Shown here one piece after another: positions 6,092-11,997 of a stretch of DNA of 11,997 nt. The position numbers and the translations under genes were made by a program. The notes below the pieces were generated by a model. That model was given only the letters and a program-made list of their open reading frames with translations, ran no database searches and was not told the origin of the DNA. Within the stretch, counting starts at the first letter, position 1. Each line of letters begins with the position of its first letter. The stretch lies in assembly GCA_002350065.1 (NCBI GenBank), contig DEDQ01000006.1, forward strand, positions 282 through 12,278, written 5' to 3'. The stretch is from Ruminococcus flavefaciens (GTDB lineage: Bacteria; Bacillota; Clostridia; Oscillospirales; Ruminococcaceae).

Positions 6092-7981
6092 ATGACTGAA
6101 ACAGATATCAAGTCCTCAGCGACTGCTGCTGAAAAAAAATCTAACTTTATAAAAAAATACAACGAACACCGCGAGAAGAATTCCGAGAAGTTCAAATGGC
6201 TCAACATAGCGATAATGGTGATATTTCCGATATTCATCACCTGCATGGCTGAGATAAACCAGTTCAAAAAGGTCGGAGCATTTTTGGGCTTCGTAGTTGA
6301 CAGACCAAATGTGCTCCTCTTCGACATCGTCGTTGCCGAAGTCATCTTCGCAGGACTGCTCTGCATTTTCCGCAAGGGCTGGATAGCTGCTCTGATACAG
6401 GGATTCGTCTACATGGCGCTCAGCATCACCGAGCTCTTTAAATACGGCACTAACGGAAATCACCTTATCCTCTCGGATATGAAGCTGATACGCAGCGCCA
6501 AGAGCCTCAAATCCTTCGCATATATCAGGATAACTCCCGCGCTTATAATCTACTGCATCATAGTAGTTGCGGCGATACTGCTCATCTTCGAGCTCAATCC
6601 CAGGCTCCCGAGGCATATCCCTGTCAGACGCGCAATAGTCACAGCTTCATGTGTAGTTATCGGAGCGGCGATAATCGTTCTCCCGGGCTTCTATAACCCC
6701 GTGTACAAGCTCTTCGGACTCGACACAACCACTGCAACGAATGCATTCATTCTCAACGAGAAATTCGACAACAACAGCTTCATAGCATTCCTGCTTGAAA
6801 CTGCTTCCGAAAGCTACGCCAACCGCCTTGTCAAGCCTGAAAACTACAACGAGGAATTCGTTGACGACATCACAAATCTCAACGTTACAAATACTGACGA
6901 TTTCAACGGCGGCAAAAAGCCTAACGTCATCGTTATAATGAGCGAATCCTACGCTGATTTCCGTGTATTCGACCAGCTCGGCGTAGATGACAAATACTAT
7001 GAGGGCTTCGACAAAGCCCGCAAGGAGGGCTATGCCGGAGTTGCTATCACTCCTACATATGCGAGCTATACAGTACGCTCAGAGTTCGAGCTCCTGTTTG
7101 GACTGCCGGTAAGAGGAATCAACGCTCCGAATATGCCTCAGAGAGTCCTTGCAGCCCGCGAGCAGCCTGCTCTCGCTCAGTATTACAAGAGCTGGGGCTA
7201 CAGCACAGCTTATGTACACCCATTCCTCGGCTCATTCTACGGCAGAGCCAAGAAATACCAGCATTTCGGCTTCGACCAGCTCATCTTCCACGATGATATC
7301 GACGGAGTTACCGATTTCACTGTTCCGGTAGAGCACTACGGCACCTATGTCGATGACAAGACCGTTTACGACCAGCTCTACCAGCTCATAAAAGAGACCG
7401 ACGAGCCCATGTATATCCACACCACTACGATGCAGAACCATCAGCCCTACAATCAGGGTGAAGACCCCAACGATGAGTTCGGCAACTACCTCCAGTGGGT
7501 ACAGCACAGCAATGAAGGACTTACAGATTTCCTCGAAAAGCTCAAGAAATTCGACGAGCCCACACTCGTATTCTTTGTAGGAGACCACTTCCCGTCGCTC
7601 CGCGGAGAGACAAGCGTATACAACCAGCTCAATCTCACCGGCGAGAATTGCAGTATCCTCTACGAGCAGGAATACTTCATCTGGGACAACTACGGCGCTG
7701 ACTACAGCAATGTTCCCGAGAAGCCCGTTTCATTCTTCTATATGCCCTATGTCCTCATTGATATCATAGACGCTCCTCACGATGCATTCATCGAGAAAAT
7801 GGACAGCTTCATGAAGACCGTACCTGTTTACTCTGTAGACTACAACGACGGCACTCCCGACAATGAAGAGCTCGACGTCCTCACATACGACAGAGTTATC
7901 GGTGATGTAATGTCGCCCTGCCCGATACCTGAGGAAGTCCTTACAGCAACTGTAGACGATAACGACGAAGGAGACGAATAA
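6092..7981 (+). CDS. LtaS-type membrane phosphoglycerol transferase (alkaline-phosphatase/sulfatase fold)
   Basis: Probably transfers glycerol phosphate from phosphatidylglycerol onto a lipoteichoic acid or related glycolipid outside the membrane. The 629-aa protein has five likely membrane segments (about 35-53, 74-93, 97-115, 147-167, 181-200), then an extracellular sulfatase-fold domain from about 277. Active-site matches to S. aureus LtaS: metal-ligand E285 in MSESYAD; nucleophile T327 in YTVRSEFE; SFYGR (381-385), where R385 matches R356 and Y383 takes the place of W354; H450 in TTTMQNHQP; and D498-H499 in GDHFPS. The tail is strongly acidic. The ATG at 6092 is chosen from GGGGGA upstream. 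Its TAA overlaps the next gene's ATG by one base. Whether it is a main synthase, a primase or acts on another polymer is unknown. Confidence 0.88.
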   Translation: MTETDIKSSATAAEKKSNFIKKYNEHREKNSEKFKWLNIAIMVIFPIFITCMAEINQFKKVGAFLGFVVDRPNVLLFDIVVAEVIFAGLLCIFRKGWIAALIQGFVYMALSITELFKYGTNGNHLILSDMKLIRSAKSLKSFAYIRITPALIIYCIIVVAAILLIFELNPRLPRHIPVRRAIVTASCVVIGAAIIVLPGFYNPVYKLFGLDTTTATNAFILNEKFDNNSFIAFLLETASESYANRLVKPENYNEEFVDDITNLNVTNTDDFNGGKKPNVIVIMSESYADFRVFDQLGVDDKYYEGFDKARKEGYAGVAITPTYASYTVRSEFELLFGLPVRGINAPNMPQRVLAAREQPALAQYYKSWGYSTAYVHPFLGSFYGRAKKYQHFGFDQLIFHDDIDGVTDFTVPVEHYGTYVDDKTVYDQLYQLIKETDEPMYIHTTTMQNHQPYNQGEDPNDEFGNYLQWVQHSNEGLTDFLEKLKKFDEPTLVFFVGDHFPSLRGETSVYNQLNLTGENCSILYEQEYFIWDNYGADYSNVPEKPVSFFYMPYVLIDIIDAPHDAFIEKMDSFMKTVPVYSVDYNDGTPDNEELDVLTYDRVIGDVMSPCPIPEEVLTATVDDNDEGDE

Positions 7982-8376
7982 TGAAGGATATTAAAACCGG
8001 AATAACCGGCATTGCCGAAACATCAGCTGAAAAGGATAAGCTTGCGTCAAGCATGGGAAGCGGCGCTCTCGACGTTTTCGCAACTCCCGCAATGGTCGCA
8101 CTTATGGAAAACGCCGCCGCAGGAGCTCTCGCTGAATACCTTGAAGGCGACGAGACTACCGTAGGTACTGAGCTCAATATCGCACATACATCTGCTACTC
8201 CCGCTGGAATGAAGGTACGCGCAGAAGCAGTTCTCACAGCGGTAAACGGCAGAGAATTCACGTTCGATGTTACAGCCAGCGATGAAGCCGGACTCATCGG
8301 CAAGGGCACTCACAAGCGTTTTCTCGTTTACGGGGAAAAATTCCTCGCAAAGACAAATTCAAAATGCAGTAAATAA
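7981..8376 (+). CDS. FlK-type hotdog thioesterase
   Basis: A 131-aa single-domain protein of the fluoroacetyl-CoA thioesterase-like family, expected to hydrolyse an acyl-CoA or similar thioester. The catalytic triad of Streptomyces FlK (T42, E50, H76) maps without gaps to T35 (FATPAMV), E43 (LMENAA) and H69 (AHTSATP), each shifted by seven. The HTSATPAGM loop and a GKGTHKRFLV C-terminal strand are typical. The ATG shares one base with the LtaS-like stop (TAATG), so translation is probably coupled and no separate ribosome site is needed. Widespread relatives in anaerobic Firmicutes make an organofluorine role unlikely. The natural substrate is unknown. A strong terminator follows. Confidence 0.88.
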   Translation: MKDIKTGITGIAETSAEKDKLASSMGSGALDVFATPAMVALMENAAAGALAEYLEGDETTVGTELNIAHTSATPAGMKVRAEAVLTAVNGREFTFDVTASDEAGLIGKGTHKRFLVYGEKFLAKTNSKCSK

Positions 8377-8409
8377 AGACAGAATGTAGAAAAGTAGAAA
8401 GTGAATTAT

Positions 8410-8442
8410 AAAAGCGGAAGAGCATAACTCTTCCGCTTTTTT
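8410..8442. terminator. Shared bidirectional terminator between the thioesterase and pullulanase genes
   Basis: A perfect 13-bp inverted repeat (AAAAGCGGAAGAG / CTCTTCCGCTTTT) with a 5-base loop is followed by more T's on the plus strand. The minus strand continues TTTTATAATT. It sits between convergent stops at 8376 and 8447. Confidence 0.92.
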
Positions 8443-8446
8443 GGCG

Positions 8447-10330
8447 TTATTTTATCTTTACAAGCAGAACGCTTCGTCTGCCGCAGACTGCGTCACCGTT
8501 GACCGTATACAGCGGCTGATCGGAAGCACGGCTGCAATCAACATATACGTCTCCGAAAACGTGTATGCGCAGCTCATATCCGAGCGGATTCACAACGAGC
8601 ATGAAATCTCCGATATTAGCGGAGAATGCACCGTTTTCAAGGTCGTGGAAGTTTATCCTCGCCCTTATCTCCTCGGCATAGCCCATGCGGAATTCACTGA
8701 ACTTGTGACGTATCGCAATGAGTCCCTTGTAGTATTCCATAGGCTCACGGTACATGGTAAGTCTGTCCCATTTGATGCTGTTTACCGAATCCGGAGAGTG
8801 ATAGCTGTTGTGGTCGAAACCTCCTCCGACAAGCGGCTTGCTGCGGAGGAACTCCTGTCCCGCCTCGATAAAGGGTATGCCCTGAGATAGGAAGATGAGC
8901 GCAGCTCCGAGCTTGTCGGCAGCTATGAAATCCCAGTCACGGGCTCCGCGCATGGAGAGCAGGAGCTTATCGTAGAACGTGAGGTTGTCGTGAGCTTCAA
9001 CGTAATTGACTATCTGGTTCGGAGAATCACAAATTGAACCGAGCATTATCTGCGGATGTCCAACCCAGCCGCAGAGCGAAGCCTTTATCATCTGAGCCTT
9101 GTCATAGGAGCTTCCGCCGTTGACATAGCCCTGAGCTTCGTCGCTGAAAACGCTGCCCTTGACGCTGTCGCGGAACTCGTCTGAGAATACGGCAAACTCC
9201 GGAAGTCTGCGGATATTGAACTTCATCGCACGCATGCCCTCGTCAAGAGGAGAGCCTCCGCCTGTCCAGCCCTCGCCGTAGAGGATAATATCAGGGTTTA
9301 TGATGCGAAGCTTCTCAGCCGCCTTATTGAGAGTGTCGATGTCGAGAAGTCCCATGAGGTCGAAGCGGAAGCCGTCGAGCTTGTAGGTTTCAGCGAGGTA
9401 GCAAAGGCTGTCGATGATATACTTGCGAGCCATTTTTCTCTCGGATGCGAACTCATTTCCGCAGCCTGAGCCGTTGGAGTAGTTGCCCTCCCAGAGGCGG
9501 TAGTAGTAGTACGGGAATATCTTTGTGAACGAGGAATCCTCCGTGTGGTAGGTGTGATTGTACACAACGTCCATGATGACGCCAAGTCCCTTTTTATGGC
9601 AAGCCATCACAAGCTCGCGGAACTCGCGGACTCGTACTGCACCATTATACGGGTCGGAGCTGTACGAGCCCTCGGGCACGTTGTAGTTGAGCGGGTCATA
9701 GCCCCAGTTGAACTGCGGCTCGTTGGAGCTTTCATCAACTGTTGCGAAGTCGAATACGGGGAGAAGGTGTATATGAGTGACTCCGAGCGACTCTATATAA
9801 TCAAGGCCTATCGTGTCGCCTGATATGTTTGTTACGTCGTTCTCGGCAAAAGCAAGGAAGCGTCCCCTGTTGCGGAAATTTCCGCTTTTGTCAATGGAAA
9901 AATCGCGCACATGAAGCTCGTAAATGACGGCATCGGTATATTTTTCAAGCTCGACCGGAGCTGTATCCTCCCAGCCGTCGGGCTCAGCGTCAGCAAGGTC
10001 GAGTATCATGCCGCGCTTGCCGTTAACACCGGCTGAAACGGCGTAGATGTCGATAGTTTCGCGTGTCTCGCCGTCGATAGTGACGGTATAGGTGTAATAC
10101 ATACCGTTGAGGTCGTCACAGACCGTCGCACGCCACACTCCGTCTTTCAGCTTCATTTTTACGGACGTGATAGCCTTGCTCTCATCGCCGTCGGGATAGA
10201 GATTCAGAACAACGCTGTCGGCACAGGGCGACCAGACCTTGAACTCGGTCTGCTCTGGAGAATAAACCGCGCCGAGCTTACCTCCGTAGTAATATTTTTC
10301 GTCGATATCATCGAAATCACGAATCGCCAA
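8447..10330 (-). CDS. pulA: Type I pullulanase (GH13), cytosolic alpha-1,6-glucan debranching enzyme
   Basis: Hydrolyses alpha-1,6 branches in maltodextrin, glycogen or pullulan-derived oligosaccharides. The 627-aa protein has an N-terminal CBM48-like domain (about 12-105), a GH13 barrel (about 130-520) and a C-terminal beta domain. The pullulanase signature FNWGYDP (207-213) has F in place of the usual Y. GH13 regions: MDVVYNHT (253-260), DGFRFD with nucleophile D324, GEGW with acid/base E353, and EAHDN with D448. There is no signal peptide, membrane segment or sorting motif, so it is likely intracellular, like Bacillus AmyX, but about 90 residues shorter. Translation starts at TTG (10328-10330) after GAGGTGA; no in-frame ATG has a comparable site. 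It lies 57 bases downstream of an AraC-type regulator on the same strand with no clear promoter between, so co-transcription is likely. Confidence 0.94.
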   Translation of the reverse strand: MAIRDFDDIDEKYYYGGKLGAVYSPEQTEFKVWSPCADSVVLNLYPDGDESKAITSVKMKLKDGVWRATVCDDLNGMYYTYTVTIDGETRETIDIYAVSAGVNGKRGMILDLADAEPDGWEDTAPVELEKYTDAVIYELHVRDFSIDKSGNFRNRGRFLAFAENDVTNISGDTIGLDYIESLGVTHIHLLPVFDFATVDESSNEPQFNWGYDPLNYNVPEGSYSSDPYNGAVRVREFRELVMACHKKGLGVIMDVVYNHTYHTEDSSFTKIFPYYYYRLWEGNYSNGSGCGNEFASERKMARKYIIDSLCYLAETYKLDGFRFDLMGLLDIDTLNKAAEKLRIINPDIILYGEGWTGGGSPLDEGMRAMKFNIRRLPEFAVFSDEFRDSVKGSVFSDEAQGYVNGGSSYDKAQMIKASLCGWVGHPQIMLGSICDSPNQIVNYVEAHDNLTFYDKLLLSMRGARDWDFIAADKLGAALIFLSQGIPFIEAGQEFLRSKPLVGGGFDHNSYHSPDSVNSIKWDRLTMYREPMEYYKGLIAIRHKFSEFRMGYAEEIRARINFHDLENGAFSANIGDFMLVVNPLGYELRIHVFGDVYVDCSRASDQPLYTVNGDAVCGRRSVLLVKIK

Positions 10331-10343
10331 AATAATTCACCTC

Positions 10344-10369
10344 ATGTTTATCTGTATGTTTTTATCTGT
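10344..10369. repeat. Tandem near-repeat just upstream of pullulanase
   Basis: ATGTTTATCTGT (10344-10355) is followed at once by ATGTTTTTATCTGT (10356-10369), the second having two extra T's. On the pulA message this reads as two ACAGATAAA units directly before the ribosome site. It may be a regulator site or chance in AT-rich leader DNA. A small hairpin, AAGGC/GCCTT without a T-run, adjoins it. Confidence 0.4.
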
Positions 10370-10387
10370 AAGGCACTGAGCCTTTAT

Positions 10388-11137
10388 CTATAGCTGGTTT
10401 ATATTCTCTGAATAGTACATACTCCGGTACTGCTTCGGAGTGATGCCGGTTATCTTTTTAAAAGTAGACGTAAACGCGCTCTGCGACGAGAATCCGAGTG
10501 AGAGAGAAATATCAGAGAGTGAAAAATCCGAGAATTTCAGCATATTCTCAGCCGTAGTCACCTTTGCACGGATAATATAGTCCTTGAGCGTAACGCCGGT
10601 CTCTTTAGCAAAAAGCTTCGAGAGCGAGCTCGGATGAAGTCCCTCGCGTGAGGCAAGAAGCTCGAGCGTGAGGCTCTCGTGGAGATTATCGTAGATGTAG
10701 TCGATAGTACGGCGGACGTGTACCGAGACAGTTCCCGTTTTTTTCACCTCGCGCATACGCTGTGCAAAATCGACCTGCAATTCGCCGAGCAGGTCAAGCA
10801 CCTCTTCGGGGTCGCGGCACTTATCAGCTCTGCGGATATAGATATCACTGAGGGTATATGCAACATTGTGCTCCATACCGCCGTCAACGCAGATACGCGC
10901 AACTATCGCCGCACACACTACAAGATGATAGATATTGTTTCTCAGCGGGTCGTCCGAAAGCTGACCCTTGCCCTTGTTGAAGTCCTTTCGCACAGTCGCG
11001 AAATTCTCCTTCACGCGCTGAACGTTTCCGCTTCTAATAACGTAGTATTTCTCGAACTCACTGTGAATGTCAGTGCGTGTGAAATCGAGTTCCTTCTGTA
11101 TAAAGAGTCTGTAGTTGAGGTCACGGTTTGTATTCAA
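10388..11137 (-). CDS. AraC-family transcriptional regulator with helical N-terminal domain
   Basis: A 249-aa DNA-binding regulator. The N-terminal part (about 1-130) is predicted helical and not a cupin; it carries SDDPLRNNIYHLVV and a GGMEHNVAYTLSDIYI stretch that recurs in AraC relatives such as YSIRK-type regulators. The C-terminal AraC DNA-binding domain (about 140-243) has both helix-turn-helix units: LTLELLASREGLHPSSLSKLFAKETG, read here in two parts around SREGLHPSS, and DISLSLGFSSQSAFTSTFKK, ending GITPKQYR. The start is TTG at 11135-11137, 8 bases after AAAGGAGG. An ATG at 11212 lies upstream of the promoter -10 and cannot be used from it. It sits upstream of pullulanase on the same strand and divergent from a MATE gene, so either may be its target. 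The effector is unknown. Confidence 0.9.
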   Translation of the reverse strand: MNTNRDLNYRLFIQKELDFTRTDIHSEFEKYYVIRSGNVQRVKENFATVRKDFNKGKGQLSDDPLRNNIYHLVVCAAIVARICVDGGMEHNVAYTLSDIYIRRADKCRDPEEVLDLLGELQVDFAQRMREVKKTGTVSVHVRRTIDYIYDNLHESLTLELLASREGLHPSSLSKLFAKETGVTLKDYIIRAKVTTAENMLKFSDFSLSDISLSLGFSSQSAFTSTFKKITGITPKQYRSMYYSENINQL

Positions 11138-11145
11138 GGCATACG

Positions 11146-11153
11146 CCTCCTTT
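11146..11153 (-). promoter_or_regulatory. Ribosome binding site deciding the AraC start at TTG 11137
   Basis: On the minus strand AAAGGAGG is followed by an 8-base spacer and an in-frame TTG. The ATG inside the spacer is in another frame and reads into TGA at once. Confidence 0.8.
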
Positions 11154-11183
11154 AACGGACATAGATACACGCATACAAATGAT

Positions 11184-11212
11184 AGTATACCACAAATTTG
11201 TAAAAAATGCAA
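11184..11212 (-). promoter_or_regulatory. Promoter of the araC-type/pulA transcript
   Basis: On the minus strand TTGCAT (11207-11212), a 17-base spacer, then TATACT (11184-11189) preceded by TGG, an extended -10. Predicted start near 11177, giving a leader of about 40 bases with AAAGGAGG. Confidence 0.75.
11192..11201. repeat. Palindrome ACAAATTTGT inside the divergent promoter region
   Basis: A perfect 10-base palindrome lies in the spacer of the leftward promoter and overlaps the -35 of the rightward one by four bases. A protein bound here could block both. It may also be chance, since the DNA is AT-rich. Confidence 0.4.
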
Positions 11213-11227
11213 TAGTTCTGATATAAA
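11198..11227 (+). promoter_or_regulatory. Candidate promoter of the MATE gene
   Basis: TTGTAA (11198-11203), an 18-base spacer, then TATAAA (11222-11227) preceded by TGA, an extended -10. Predicted start near 11234. The elements are weaker than those of the opposing promoter, with which it interleaves. Confidence 0.55.
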
Positions 11228-11229
11228 AC

Positions 11230-11253
11230 TTCATGTTTATATGATATCATGAA
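11230..11253. repeat. Nested inverted repeats in the MATE leader, candidate operator
   Basis: TTCATG (11230-11235) and CATGAA (11248-11253) are inverted arms, and the perfect 10-base palindrome ATGATATCAT (11241-11250) overlaps the second arm. The site lies at and just after the predicted MATE transcription start, where a bound repressor would block transcription. Confidence 0.45.
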
Positions 11254-11293
11254 ATCAAGATAAAGGATACGCACGACTGAAAAGGAGGTAAAT

Positions 11294-11997
11294 ATGGCTA
11301 AAACTTCTGACCTTACTCAGGGCAATGTCTCAAAGCTTATTCTCGGATTTTTCTTCCCGATGCTTTTCACAAATATGCTCCAGCAGATGTATTCTCTTGC
11401 AGATACGGCAATAGTCGGAAAAGGTCTCGGCGATAATGCGCTCGGTGCAGTCGGAAATATGGGTTCGCTGTCGTTTCTGATAGTTGGCTTCTCAATGGGA
11501 CTCTCCAACGGCTTCTGCGTGCTTATAGCTCAGGCTTTCGGAGCAAAGGACTACTCCTCCATGAGAAAAGCCGCAGCCGCTTCGATAAAGCTTGCGGGAG
11601 CAATAACGGCAGTCCTGACCGTTCTCAGCATCATTTTCCTCAGAGCTATCCTCGTAACGCTCAACACATCGGAAATAATCCTCGGTGACAGCCTTAAATA
11701 CGGCTACATCATCTTCGCAGGTCTTTTTGCAGCGATAGCATACAATCTCTCAGCGGGAATGCTCCGCGCACTCGGAGACAGCCGCACTCCCCTTACGGCT
11801 ATAATCATATCGACCACAGTGAATATCGTACTTGATATATTCTGCATATTCGTACTCCATACCGGAGTTGAAGGAGCGGCGATAGCAACTGTTGCATCGC
11901 AGGTCTTCTCGTCGGCGGTGTGCATAAAGAAGCTCCGCAGCATAGACATCATGCAGTTCAGCAGAGATGACTTCTCAACAGAGCGCTCCATGTACAT
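11294..11997 (+). CDS. MATE-family multidrug efflux transporter, N-terminal part, cut by the window edge
   Basis: The first 234 residues of an inner-membrane antiporter that exports drugs or metabolites using a Na+ or H+ gradient; the full family length is about 450. The start MAKTSDLTQGNVSKLILGFFFPM is typical of NorM/DinF-like clostridial MATE proteins, with LQQMYSLADTAIVGKGLGDNALGAVG (29-54) around the first two helices and NLSAGMLRALGDSRTPL (151-167) before helix five. At least five hydrophobic segments can be seen. The ATG at 11294-11296 follows AAAAGGAGG. It is divergent from the AraC-type gene. Substrate cannot be inferred. Confidence 0.93.
   Translation, partial: MAKTSDLTQGNVSKLILGFFFPMLFTNMLQQMYSLADTAIVGKGLGDNALGAVGNMGSLSFLIVGFSMGLSNGFCVLIAQAFGAKDYSSMRKAAAASIKLAGAITAVLTVLSIIFLRAILVTLNTSEIILGDSLKYGYIIFAGLFAAIAYNLSAGMLRALGDSRTPLTAIIISTTVNIVLDIFCIFVLHTGVEGAAIATVASQVFSSAVCIKKLRSIDIMQFSRDDFSTERSMY

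Noticed and set aside
7981..8376. Fluoroacetate resistance function for the FlK-type protein
   Set aside because: The triad matches FlK, but nothing else suggests organofluorine metabolism and the family is broad. Only thioesterase activity is supported.
11138..11212. ATG at 11212 as the start of the AraC-type protein
   Set aside because: The codon falls within the promoter -35 box, upstream of the predicted transcription start. The TTG at 11137 follows AAAGGAGG.
1..11997. CRISPR array, insertion sequence, prophage, toxin-antitoxin, tRNA or rRNA genes
   Set aside because: There are no regularly spaced repeats, transposase or integrase motifs, small paired toxin genes or tRNA-like cloverleaf sequences that I could recognise on either strand.

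Overview
The window looks like chromosomal DNA of a low-to-mid GC Gram-positive (Firmicutes) bacterium. Strong AGGAGG-type ribosome sites, sigma-A-like promoters often with an extended -10 TGn, three probable TTG starts, an LtaS-type enzyme and a cytosolic type I pullulanase all fit an anaerobic gut Clostridia member. A Ruminococcus-like genome is my best guess, but I cannot prove it from the sequence. No rRNA, tRNA, CRISPR array, insertion sequence or phage gene is visible.

Layout, left to right. Bases 1-35 hold the start of a leftward gene that runs off the edge. Next is a leftward ppa-prs operon (inorganic pyrophosphatase, then a long PRPP synthetase) with one clear promoter and one clear terminator. 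An AT-rich gap of almost 400 bp with two inverted repeats leads to a rightward gene for a cytosolic one-component sensor: a LacI-type sugar-binding domain fused through a middle region to a GGDEF diguanylate cyclase. It converges on a leftward exonuclease III gene, and the two share a bidirectional terminator. Exonuclease III is divergent from a FabG-like short-chain dehydrogenase. A separate promoter then drives a two-gene unit: an LtaS-type membrane sulfatase-fold transferase and, overlapping it by one base, a FlK-type hotdog thioesterase. This unit shares a bidirectional terminator with the leftward pullulanase gene. Upstream of pullulanase on the same strand is an AraC-family regulator, divergent from a MATE efflux gene that leaves the window at the right edge.

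How the genes may work together. Ppa and Prs plausibly support nucleotide synthesis, since pyrophosphatase removes the PPi released by phosphoribosyltransferases that use PRPP. The AraC gene appears to lie in one transcript with pullulanase, and its promoter overlaps that of the MATE gene, which suggests a regulatory switch. The LtaS-like and thioesterase genes are probably translationally coupled.

Most genes are ordinary housekeeping or carbohydrate genes. The parts worth a second look are the PBP-GGDEF sensor with a degenerate inhibitory site, the interleaved AraC/MATE promoters, the LtaS-FlK coupling, and several start sites that a longest-ORF gene caller would get wrong. I did not find strong evidence for a wholly new system.
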